This document shows, piece after piece, positions 1 to 5,965 of a DNA stretch of 8,315 nucleotides. The notes under the pieces are model-generated. The model did not search any database. It was not told the DNA's origin and saw nothing but the letters and a program-made list of their open reading frames with translations. Position 1 is the stretch's first letter; the number at the start of each line of letters is the position of its first letter. The DNA lies in assembly GCA_036518955.1 (NCBI GenBank), contig DATDMG010000368.1:1-8315 (forward strand). Direction: 5' to 3'. A program made the translations under genes and the position numbers. The stretch comes from DATDMG01 sp036518955. Lineage in GTDB: Bacteria; Actinomycetota; Actinomycetes; Actinomycetales; Kineosporiaceae.

Positions 1-9
1 GTCGTACTG

Positions 10-18
10 TTGTCCACA
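10..18 (+). promoter_or_regulatory. Lone DnaA-box-like 9-mer
   Basis: TTGTCCACA is identical to the preferred DnaA box of high-GC actinobacteria. It lies 24 bases upstream of the RecA-NDp element. I see only this one copy at this locus, so it is not an origin. It may be a DnaA regulatory site, or it may be chance. Confidence 0.3.
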
Positions 19-40
19 GGTCGGGCGGTTGCCGGTCATT

Positions 41-63
41 CTGTCGGTGGCGACCTCTAGCGT
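41..63 (+). promoter_or_regulatory. RecA-NDp (PafBC-type) promoter of recA
   Basis: The upstream element TGTCGGTG at 42-49 is followed by exactly eight bases and then TAGCGT at 58-63. This matches the RecA-NDp consensus known from actinobacterial recA promoters (tTGTCRGTG-N8-TAnnnT) at every fixed position except the weak first T, which is C here. In mycobacteria, promoters of this class are activated by the PafB-PafC regulator after DNA damage, independently of LexA. Transcription should begin about 6-8 bases after the hexamer, near 69-71. Damage induction of recA is therefore inferred from the match; no start site was measured. Confidence 0.75.
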
Positions 64-152
64 CAGCGGTGATGACAACGAGCAGAGCACGTTCCGGCAA
101 ACCCACCACCGCGCGGCCATCAGCGCCGACCGCCCGTTCCCGAGGTGACAGC

Positions 153-1187
153 ATGCCCGCACCCGCAGACCGCGAGAAGGCGCTCGAGGCCGCACTCGCT
201 CAGATCGACCGCCAGTTCGGCAAGGGGTCGGTGATGCGCCTCGGGGAGGACGTCCGCCCTCCGATCGAGGTGATTCCTACCGGCTCGATAGCACTCGACG
301 TGGCGCTCGGCATCGGCGGCCTGCCCCGGGGCAGGGTGGTCGAGGTGTTCGGCCCCGAGTCGTCCGGCAAGACGACGGTGGCTCTGCACGCAGTGGCGAA
401 CGCCCAGCGTGCGGGTGGTATCGCGGCGTTCATCGACGCCGAGCACGCCCTCGACCCCGAGTACGCCAAGAAGTTGGGGGTCGACACCGACGCGCTCCTG
501 GTGAGCCAACCCGACACCGGGGAGCAGGCGCTCGAGATCGCCGACATGCTGATCCGCTCCGGGGCGCTGGACATCATCGTCATCGACTCGGTGGCAGCCC
601 TCGTGCCCCGCGCCGAGATCGAGGGCGAGATGGGTGACAACCATGTCGGCCTCCAGGCCCGGCTGATGTCGCAAGCCCTGCGTAAGATCACTGGTGCGCT
701 GAACACCGCGGGTACCACAGCTGTCTTCATCAACCAGCTCCGGGAGAAGATCGGCGTGATGTTCGGCAGCCCTGAGACGACGACGGGAGGTCGCGCCCTG
801 AAGTTCTACGCGTCCGTCCGGCTCGACGTCCGCCGGATCGAGACGCTGAAGGACGGCTCGGAGCCGGTGGGGTCGCGCACCCGGGTCAAGGTCGTCAAGA
901 ACAAGGTCAGCCCGCCGTTCAAGCAGGCAGAGTTCGACATCCTGTACGGGATCGGAATCTCGCGCGAGGGCGGCTTGATCGACATGGGTGTGGAGCAGGG
1001 CATCGTCCGCAAGTCCGGTGCCTGGTACACGTACGAAGGTGATCAGCTCGGTCAGGGCAAGGAGAACGCCCGCAACTTCCTCCGGGACAACCCCGACCTG
1101 GCCAACGAGATCGAGAAGCGCATCAAGGAGAAGCTCGGGGTCGGTCCGAGGGTCGACGCTCCGGCCACTGCGGACGTCGACTTCTGA
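153..1187 (+). CDS. recA: Recombinase RecA
   Basis: RecA is the ATP-dependent DNA strand-exchange protein of homologous recombination and the coprotease that triggers LexA self-cleavage. The product is 344 residues, normal for actinobacterial RecA. The Walker A motif GPESSGKT is at 67-74, the catalytic Glu in FIDAEH at 97 and Walker B (IIVID) at 141-145. Loop L1 follows around 149-163, loop L2 lies in the INQLREKIGVMFG to TTGGRALKF region, and the carboxyl tail is acidic (TADVDF). No intein interrupts it. I chose ATG 153 because GAGGTGA at 142-148 is correctly spaced before it and the protein then starts like other RecAs. The frame is open further upstream to GTG 69 or ATG 72, which would add 28 or 27 low-complexity residues. 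The predicted transcription start falls at that upstream GTG, so a minor leaderless longer form cannot be excluded. recX follows 145 bases downstream. Confidence 0.97.
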   Translation: MPAPADREKALEAALAQIDRQFGKGSVMRLGEDVRPPIEVIPTGSIALDVALGIGGLPRGRVVEVFGPESSGKTTVALHAVANAQRAGGIAAFIDAEHALDPEYAKKLGVDTDALLVSQPDTGEQALEIADMLIRSGALDIIVIDSVAALVPRAEIEGEMGDNHVGLQARLMSQALRKITGALNTAGTTAVFINQLREKIGVMFGSPETTTGGRALKFYASVRLDVRRIETLKDGSEPVGSRTRVKVVKNKVSPPFKQAEFDILYGIGISREGGLIDMGVEQGIVRKSGAWYTYEGDQLGQGKENARNFLRDNPDLANEIEKRIKEKLGVGPRVDAPATADVDF

Positions 1188-1265
1188 AAGAGTCTGCTTG
1201 CCACTGCCGGCGCTCCAGGGTCGGCCGTGCCGGGCCTCGCGGGCGTGTGAGGGCGGGGCGGTGTA

Positions 1266-1303
1266 CCTGGCACCTGAGCGGGTGGCCGCGCGCAGGTGCC
1301 AGG
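1266..1303. terminator. Hairpin between recA and recX, possible attenuator
   Basis: The arms CCTGGCACCTG (1266-1276) and CAGGTGCCAGG (1293-1303) are perfect 11-bp inverted complements. After one mismatch, three more pairs form inside (1278-1280 with 1289-1291), leaving an 8-base loop. No T-run follows, so strong intrinsic termination is unlikely. The position matches the Escherichia coli arrangement, where a partial terminator between recA and recX lets only a little RecX be made. A similar attenuating or RNA-processing role is inferred. An operator-like role for the dyad is the alternative. Confidence 0.6.
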
Positions 1304-1332
1304 CCGGTCGCGGGAGGCCTGAGGAGGGCAGG

Positions 1333-1944
1333 ATGTCGATGGGGAGGCGATACCGCGCCGAAAGGGTCGGCCGGCATGCCGCCGAGGGAGGGGCCGACGG
1401 GCCCGTTCCCGGTTCGGCCGTCGGTGGTGCGGCGGACGCCGACTCCGAGGAGTTGGCACGCGCCATCGCCCTGCACCAACTCGCGATGGCGGCCCGCACC
1501 CGGGCCCAGCTGGCCGACGCGTTGGCCCGTCGGAGCATTCCGGACGACGTGGCCGCGCGGGTTCTCGACAGGTTCGAAGAGGTCCAGCTCGTCGACGACA
1601 GGGAGTTCGCCCGCCGGTGGGTGCAGAGCCGGCATGTCGGTCGTGCGCTGGCCCGCCGCGCCCTGAGCTACGAGTTGCGGCAGCGAGGGGTGGCTGACGA
1701 CACCGTCCGCGAGGCGGTCGACGCCGTTGACGACGACGACGAGCTGGAGGCCGCTCGCGAGCTGGTTCGACGTCGATGGCCGGCCATGCGCGGCGACGAC
1801 CCGGTGCGACGCGCCCGCCGGCTCGCCGGGATGCTCGCCCGCAAGGGATACCCCACGGGCATCGCCTTCCGGGCCATCCGCGACGTCACCGGCTCGGAGT
1901 CCTCGAGCGCGGACCTCGAGGACTGGCCGGTCGATCCGGAGTGA
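1333..1944 (+). CDS. recX: Regulatory protein RecX
   Basis: RecX binds the RecA filament and limits its ATPase and strand-exchange activities, acting as an antirecombinase brake. The product is 203 residues. About 38 low-complexity residues are followed by the three-helix RecX repeats at roughly 40-85, 86-133 and 134-185. Recognisable family positions include TRAQLADALARR (56-67), a hydrophobic and acidic FEEVQLVDDREFARRWV stretch (81-97) and ALARRALSYELRQRGV (105-120). The carboxyl end is acidic. ATG 1333 is preceded by AGGAGG at 1322-1327 with a five-base spacer. An open frame extends further upstream, but it overlaps recA and looks unlike protein. Position directly after recA supports the call. 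The gene is probably transcribed from the recA promoter by read-through of the intergenic hairpin, although a promoter of its own cannot be ruled out. Confidence 0.93.
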   Translation: MSMGRRYRAERVGRHAAEGGADGPVPGSAVGGAADADSEELARAIALHQLAMAARTRAQLADALARRSIPDDVAARVLDRFEEVQLVDDREFARRWVQSRHVGRALARRALSYELRQRGVADDTVREAVDAVDDDDELEAARELVRRRWPAMRGDDPVRRARRLAGMLARKGYPTGIAFRAIRDVTGSESSSADLEDWPVDPE

Positions 1945-1983
1945 CTGGCCCGCCCGGCGCGATCCGAGTGGGAACGCCTCCCG

Positions 1984-2003
1984 ACGCCCGCGTCGGCGGG
2001 CGT
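1984..2003 (+). terminator. Intrinsic-type terminator after recX
   Basis: The perfect 8-bp stem ACGCCCGC (1984-1991) and GCGGGCGT (1996-2003) has a GTCG tetraloop and is followed by TTC. This compact GC stem with a short T tail, 39 bases after the recX stop codon, is typical of actinobacterial terminators. It should end the recA-recX transcript before the convergent hydrolase gene. Confidence 0.75.
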
Positions 2004-2063
2004 TTCGCGTGGGCTCTCGCGGGGTTGGCTCCCTGGCTGGCCGGGGTGACGGTCATGTCGGTT

Positions 2064-3095
2064 TCATCCTGCTCTGGGCAGCGGTGTCGGAGTGCTGCTC
2101 GAAGGCCGGTAGGGGCCGAGCCTCGACGACAGCCAATCGCTCACCGCGCCGGCCAGGTCTCGGTGCCAATCGCCCGGCATCCGCACCATCGTCCACGAGC
2201 CGGCGGGCGGCAACGCGGAGCCGGACTCCGTGGCGGCTGGGTCGGGCCAGGTGGTGGGTTGAGGCGCAAAGGCGTCGTCGGTACGAGGAAGGACGAGGAC
2301 CTGGTGGTCCCGCCCCGGAGAGGTGGCGAGCGCGTCATGCAGGAGCTGGGCGTTCGGCCAGGCGGGGGTCGCAGGATCGTCCTCCCCGTACACCCCGAGG
2401 ACGGGGCAGCGCACCGAGCCCAACAGGGTGGGCGGGTGGTAGTCGGCGAGGGTGGCGAACGCCGTCAGCTCGCTCGCCGAGTGCCCGGGCAGCCAGCTGT
2501 ACCACCCCGCTGTCCGGCACGGACCTTCTGCGGCCAGGACGGCGCCTGGATCCTCCCCCTGGCTGAGTCGACGGATGCGCTCCGCGAGGATCAGTTGGGC
2601 CAGGGCGACTTCCTCCGGGGCGAAGCCGCGGGCGTGCAGCCGTTGCCCGAGCCGAGTCACCTCCTGCGCGGGTGCGCCACCACAGGGTGCGGCGAGCAGT
2701 GCAACCGCGGCGATCTGCGACGAGAGCGCGGCCCCGAGCGCCGCCGCCCAGCACCCCGTGTCACTCCCGATCACGGCGATGCGTTCCGGGGAGACGTCGC
2801 GGATGGTCTGCAGGAACTTCACGGCGGAGACGAGCTCGAGAGTCCGCTCGTCCGGGGCCTGCCAGTGGCGGATGCCCGCCGTGCTGCCCCATCCGGGGCT
2901 GTCCCAGCTCAGCACGGCCAGCCCGTACCAGGCGAGGGTCTGAACCCACCGACCCCTGTCCCGAGGCCCGCTCCGACCGCCCATGAGCACTACTGCAGGG
3001 TGGGGTCCGAGCCAGGCAGGGATGGTCAGGTCGGCGTCCAACGGACCCGAGGCGCCGACGAAGGACACCCGGTGCCGAACCGCCTCGAAGCTCAT
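2064..3095 (-). CDS. Alpha/beta hydrolase with Asp in place of the catalytic Ser and His
   Basis: This is a 343-residue alpha/beta-hydrolase-fold protein of the dienelactone-hydrolase/S9-like type. After the first strands comes a GGRSGPRDRGRW segment (39-50), comparable to the GSGPxDRD oxyanion region of this family. WDSPGWG follows at 64-70, a helical cap lies at about 141-225, and the acid strand VLGVYGEDD ends at Asp240. The nucleophile elbow reads GSDTGCW (110-116) where relatives have GHSxGGW, so Asp112 sits at the nucleophile position. Where relatives carry the catalytic His (ADHAF), it reads TDDAF with Asp274. His311 in GDWHR lies in the last helix and is not an obvious substitute. Start choice: ATG 3095 follows AAAGGGGG with a seven-base spacer. 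A GTG 20 codons upstream lacks such support. The substrate is unknown. It may be an Asp-nucleophile enzyme or a pseudoenzyme. It stands alone, convergent with recX and divergent from the allophanate hydrolase unit. Confidence 0.85.
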   Translation of the reverse strand: MSFEAVRHRVSFVGASGPLDADLTIPAWLGPHPAVVLMGGRSGPRDRGRWVQTLAWYGLAVLSWDSPGWGSTAGIRHWQAPDERTLELVSAVKFLQTIRDVSPERIAVIGSDTGCWAAALGAALSSQIAAVALLAAPCGGAPAQEVTRLGQRLHARGFAPEEVALAQLILAERIRRLSQGEDPGAVLAAEGPCRTAGWYSWLPGHSASELTAFATLADYHPPTLLGSVRCPVLGVYGEDDPATPAWPNAQLLHDALATSPGRDHQVLVLPRTDDAFAPQPTTWPDPAATESGSALPPAGSWTMVRMPGDWHRDLAGAVSDWLSSRLGPYRPSSSTPTPLPRAG

Positions 3096-3535
3096 CTGAC
3101 CGCCCCCTTTCGCGCCGGAGCAGTTGGCGAGGTGCTCTTCAGTCCCTGTCGACACGCTGTACGAGCAGAACGCGTCGTGAGCAGCCCGGGTTACGGTTCG
3201 TCAGGACACGGCAGCGGGCCGGCGCGGTGAACCATCACCCGAGTTGCTTGCCGGCCGACGTGCATCTTCGGGTGGATCCGCGGGTACCAGGGCGGTGCCG
3301 GGGCGATGTCACCTGGGACACGGCGTCGCCACCGCACTCCCGCCGGGCCGAAACGCGGCCGCCTCGCCGGTCACAGACGTCCACGTGGGTTCACGACGTG
3401 TTTACAGCTGGCGCCTCAGGGGTTACACCTCGGACACCCAGCGGGGCGATGCGTTTCCTAATGTTCTCTGTCAATCGGCAGGTACTGGCGCGGGCGCAGG
3501 GACCTGTGGCGCTCCGACTCGAGACGAGGTCGGTC
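3096..3535. other. Divergent intergenic region with palindromes
   Basis: This stretch separates the minus-strand hydrolase gene from the plus-strand allophanate hydrolase unit and must hold promoters for both. Open frames cross it, but their translations are arginine- and proline-rich and resemble no protein, so I see no gene. It contains the perfect 8-bp palindrome CCACGTGG (3381-3388), inside a wider ACGTC/GACGT inverted repeat (3377-3381 and 3395-3399). A GlnR-like half-site pair is listed separately. I could not pick a convincing -35/-10 pair. I looked for a guanidine-I (ykkC) riboswitch and did not find its conserved core. Confidence 0.5.
3422..3437 (+). promoter_or_regulatory. Possible GlnR-like nitrogen-control site
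   Basis: GTTAC-N6-GACAC fits one half of the actinobacterial GlnR box (gTnAC-N6-GaAAC) with one mismatch. It is 99 bases upstream of the first gene of the allophanate hydrolase unit, where nitrogen control would make sense. The second pair of half-sites is not visible; TTTAC at 3401-3405 is one base out of the expected 22-base spacing. Weak support. Confidence 0.2.
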
Positions 3536-3766
3536 ATGAGTACCCCGGCGGGAACCGCCACCACCTACGCCGCGCGCGATCACGCACGCGTCCGGGCCGG
3601 TGCGTCGGCGGACGCCATGCCCTATCTGCCGCCCTCGACCTACCCGGAACCCGCACCCGACGTTCCGGTCACCCACCTCCGCCGGGCCCGGACCGCGGCC
3701 GGCGACGCGTACACCGACGCGGCGGCCTGCCGTGCCCTGACCAGCGCGGCCGGAGGTGCTGCGTGA
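3536..3766 (+). CDS. Small protein, probable truncated DUF1989 (urea-carboxylase-associated) stub
   Basis: This 76-residue ORF begins at ATG 3536 after GAGGT (3526-3530, five-base spacer). It ends in a GTGA overlap with the allophanate hydrolase gene, so the two are probably translationally coupled, which argues that it is translated. The stretch TYAARDHARVRAG (about 9-21) and the following MPYLPPSTYPEP and AGDAYTD segments resemble, from memory, the amino-terminal part of urea-carboxylase-associated (DUF1989) proteins. Those typically run to 200 residues or more and carry the conserved body after this point. Here the body is missing and the chain ends in a plain Ala/Thr-rich tail. The likely story is an internal deletion that joined the front of such a gene to the old upstream end of the allophanate hydrolase junction. 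It could equally be an unrelated small leader protein. The coding call is fairly firm; the family is tentative. Confidence 0.55.
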   Translation: MSTPAGTATTYAARDHARVRAGASADAMPYLPPSTYPEPAPDVPVTHLRRARTAAGDAYTDAAACRALTSAAGGAA

Positions 3767-5511
3767 CCAGCGTGACCGCCCGGGGCGTCGTCCTGGGCCT
3801 CCGCGACCGCGTGCGCGACGCCTACCGGCGCATCGAGGAGGTCGACCGTCCGGAGATCTGGATCAGCCTCCGGCCCGAGCCGGAGGTGCTGCTCGAGGCG
3901 GAGGCGGTCCAGGCCAGGGTGCGAGCCGGGGAGGACCTCCCGTTGGCCGGCCTGCTGGTGGCCGTCAAGGGCAACATCGACGTCGCCGGACTGCCGACCA
4001 CCGCCGGCTGTCCCGGGTACGGGTACCTGCCGGCGGACCATGCGCCCGTCGTCGCCCGCATCGTGGCGGCCGGCGGGCTCGTCCTGGGGGTCACGAACCT
4101 CGACCAGTTCGCCACCGGGCTCGTCGGGACCCGCAGCCCCTACGGACGGGTGCGGGACGCGCGACGTCCCGCGTACGTGTCCGGCGGGTCGAGCTCCGGC
4201 TCGGCCGTGGCGGTCGCCCTGGCCCTGGTCGATGTCGCGCTCGGGACGGACACCGCCGGGTCGGGGCGCGTCCCGGCGGCGTTCGGCGGGATCGTCGGCC
4301 TGAAGCCGACCCGCGGGCTGCTGCCGACTCGGGGAGTCGTCCCGGCGTGCCGCGAGCTCGATTGCGTCAGCGTGTTCGCCCGGGACGTCGGCACCGCTCG
4401 GGCGGTCGCCGCGGTCGCGGCCGGCCCTGACCCTGCGGATCCCGCCAGTCGGCCATGGCCGGCCGACGCGCCGTTGGCCGCGCCCCCGCGGCCGCGGGTC
4501 GGCGTCCCTGGCGTCGCCGACCTGGGCCCGCTCGGCAGTGCCGGCCGCGCCGCGTTCGCCGCGGCGGTCGCCCGGCTCGCGGTGGCCGGTGCCGAGCTCG
4601 TCCCGGTCTCCCTCGCGCCGTTCGTCGCGGCGGGGGCGATGCTCTACGGCGGTGCCTTCGTCGCCCAGCGGTACGCCGCCGTCGGTGCCTGGCTCGAGGC
4701 CCATCGCACCGACCCGGACGTCGACCCGACCGTCGCCGGAATCGTGCTGGCGGCCGCATCGGTGCCGGCCCACCGGCTGGTCAGCGAGACCGAGGCGCTG
4801 GACCGGCTGCGGCTGGAGGTCCGCGCGGTGTTCGCCGGGGTGGACGGCCTGCTGGTGCCGACGGTGCCGCACCAACCGACGATCGCCGAGGTCGCCGCCG
4901 ACCCGGTGGGCGCGAACGCCCGGCTCGGCCTGTGGAGCACCTGCGCCAACCTGCTCGACCTCGCCGCCGTCGCGGTGCCGGCGGGCGAGGCGGACGGCGG
5001 GTGCTTCGGCGTGACGGTGTACGCGCCCGCGTTCGCGGACGCGGTGGCGGCCGACCTTGCCGCACTGCTCCAGACCCCGGACGTCGGGATCGAGCCGCCG
5101 CCCGGGCCGCGCTGGGGTCCGGACGGCGTGGACCTCGTCGTCCTCGGCGCGCACATGACCGGCCTGCCGCTGAACGAGCAACTGACCCGGGTGGGGGCCC
5201 GGTTGGACCGGGAGATCCGCACGGCGCCCTGCTACCGGCTCGTCGCCCTGGGCGGGGAGCCGCCCCGCCCCGGGCTGCTCAGGGCGACTGACGGCGACGG
5301 CGCTTCGGTCTTCGGCGAGCTGTGGCAGGTGCCGCCGGCCGGGCTGGCGGCGCTGCTGGCGGCGCTGCCCCGGCCGATGGCGCTGGGCCCGGTGGATCTC
5401 GATGACGGCACCACCCGGCCCGGCTTCCTGTGCCAGCTCGGCGCCGACGATCCCGCGACCGACATCACTCGTCACGGCGGTTGGCGCGCCTACCTTGCCT
5501 GTCTGTCGTGA
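3763..5511 (+). CDS. atzF: Allophanate hydrolase
   Basis: The enzyme hydrolyses allophanate (urea-1-carboxylate) to ammonia and carbon dioxide. This is the last step after urea carboxylase, guanidine carboxylase or biuret hydrolase. The 582-residue protein has an amidase-signature domain (about 1-440) and a separate carboxyl-terminal domain (about 450-582). The Ser-cisSer-Lys triad is complete. Lys69 lies in AVKGNID, cis-Ser143 in GGSSSGSA and nucleophile Ser167 in GTDTAGSGRVPA, with spacings of 74 and 24 residues as in characterised AtzF. The carboxyl-terminal domain shows GAHMTGLPLNEQL with His464, then YRLVALG and RPGLLRA, features specific to allophanate hydrolases rather than general amidases. 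The GTG 3763 start follows GGAGGT (3752-3757) and overlaps the stop codon of the preceding small ORF. No urea carboxylase, guanidine carboxylase or transporter gene is in the window, so its allophanate source is unknown. It looks intact and functional. Confidence 0.93.
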   Translation: MTSVTARGVVLGLRDRVRDAYRRIEEVDRPEIWISLRPEPEVLLEAEAVQARVRAGEDLPLAGLLVAVKGNIDVAGLPTTAGCPGYGYLPADHAPVVARIVAAGGLVLGVTNLDQFATGLVGTRSPYGRVRDARRPAYVSGGSSSGSAVAVALALVDVALGTDTAGSGRVPAAFGGIVGLKPTRGLLPTRGVVPACRELDCVSVFARDVGTARAVAAVAAGPDPADPASRPWPADAPLAAPPRPRVGVPGVADLGPLGSAGRAAFAAAVARLAVAGAELVPVSLAPFVAAGAMLYGGAFVAQRYAAVGAWLEAHRTDPDVDPTVAGIVLAAASVPAHRLVSETEALDRLRLEVRAVFAGVDGLLVPTVPHQPTIAEVAADPVGANARLGLWSTCANLLDLAAVAVPAGEADGGCFGVTVYAPAFADAVAADLAALLQTPDVGIEPPPGPRWGPDGVDLVVLGAHMTGLPLNEQLTRVGARLDREIRTAPCYRLVALGGEPPRPGLLRATDGDGASVFGELWQVPPAGLAALLAALPRPMALGPVDLDDGTTRPGFLCQLGADDPATDITRHGGWRAYLACLS

Positions 5512-5534
5512 CAGTGCAGCGAAAGGAGTCTGCC

Positions 5535-5669
5535 GTGGCCGTCACGGACGCAGGGGAGCAGCCGGTGCCGCCGACCGCACCGACCGCTCGCGGCCCGGAT
5601 CAGCGGTCTGAGGGAGAGGTTCCGTGGCAGTGGGTGCCTGGTCCGGGCCGTTCGCGGGCCCCGGGGTGA
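5535..5669 (+). CDS. Hypothetical 44-residue ORF after the allophanate hydrolase gene
   Basis: GTG 5535 stands 23 bases after the allophanate hydrolase stop, behind AAAGGAG (5522-5528) with a six-base spacer. This is one of the best ribosome binding sites in the window. The predicted peptide is Pro-, Gly- and Arg-rich (…GEVPWQWVPGPG…), hydrophilic and resembles no family I know. Its stop codon lies inside a 16-base tandem repeat. The strong initiation signal followed by so little protein suggests either the amino-terminal stump of a lost third operon gene or a real small protein. Low certainty. Confidence 0.35.
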   Translation: MAVTDAGEQPVPPTAPTARGPDQRSEGEVPWQWVPGPGRSRAPG

Positions 5670-5696
5670 CCGCGGCCCGGGGTGACCGCGGCCCGG
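5660..5696. repeat. 16-bp tandem repeat, about 2.3 copies
   Basis: The unit CCGGGGTGACCGCGGC occurs at 5661-5676 and 5677-5692 without mismatch, followed by CCGG and preceded by one matching C. The unit holds the palindrome CCGCGG-like core, and CCGGG (5677-5681) can pair with CCCGG (5692-5696) before TTCTC. It may therefore also act as a weak terminator for the allophanate hydrolase unit. Confidence 0.7.
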
Positions 5697-5965
5697 TTCT
5701 CGGACGCTGGTGCTGCCCAGCCGCGCATGACGCTGGGTGATGCCTTCACCACCTGATGCCGTTTCGCCCGTCGCGCGCGGTCGATCTGGTCCAATGGTCG
5801 AGGGAGGCGAACGGCGTGGTGAGATCCGTCGTTCGGCGGATCTTCAGCCGAGGTCGCCGCAGCGAGCTGCTCGATGGCCCCGGGGCGGTGCGGTCCTGCG
5901 GTGTCGACTGTGGTTCCATCTCCCCGGACGGCCCAGGTCCGCGGCAGGCGGCATGATCAAGAAGG
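5697..5965. other. Intergenic stretch before the transpeptidase gene
   Basis: I see no convincing gene here; the small open frames have no good start signals and encode no recognisable protein. A hairpin lies at 5822-5843 and is listed separately. The promoter of the transpeptidase gene must lie in this region, but no clear -35/-10 pair stands out. Confidence 0.5.
5822..5843 (+). terminator. Small hairpin, possible weak terminator
   Basis: AGATCCG (5822-5828) pairs perfectly with CGGATCT (5837-5843). One further T-G pair narrows the loop to six bases, and TTC follows. It could end read-through from the upstream unit or lie in the transpeptidase leader. The function is inferred only from shape. 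Confidence 0.35.

Noticed and set aside
128..139. Possible LexA box GACC-N4-GTTC just before the recA start
   Set aside because: The left half-site is mismatched and so is the outer flank, and no second copy supports it. It is too weak to call.
153..1187. Intein in recA, as found in some mycobacteria
   Set aside because: The RecA motifs run uninterrupted and the length is normal.
120..1538. A 472-codon open frame on the minus strand opposite recA and recX
   Set aside because: It runs antisense to two clear housekeeping genes, is Arg/Asp/His-rich low-complexity sequence and results from high GC content.
3180..3320. GGGTTACGG and GACACGGC pieces reminiscent of a guanidine-I (ykkC) riboswitch
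   Set aside because: The conserved GGGA…AAAAGCCCGGGA core is not present, and the pieces lie more than 200 bases from the first gene.
3244..3762. Upstream extension of the allophanate hydrolase frame by 173 codons
   Set aside because: GTG 3763 has an ideal ribosome binding site and the family amino terminus begins there. The extension overlaps the coupled small ORF and looks non-coding.
3640..5475. A 611-codon open frame on the minus strand opposite the allophanate hydrolase gene
   Set aside because: It is antisense to an intact enzyme with all catalytic motifs. Its translation is Arg/Gly/His-rich and has no recognisable domain.
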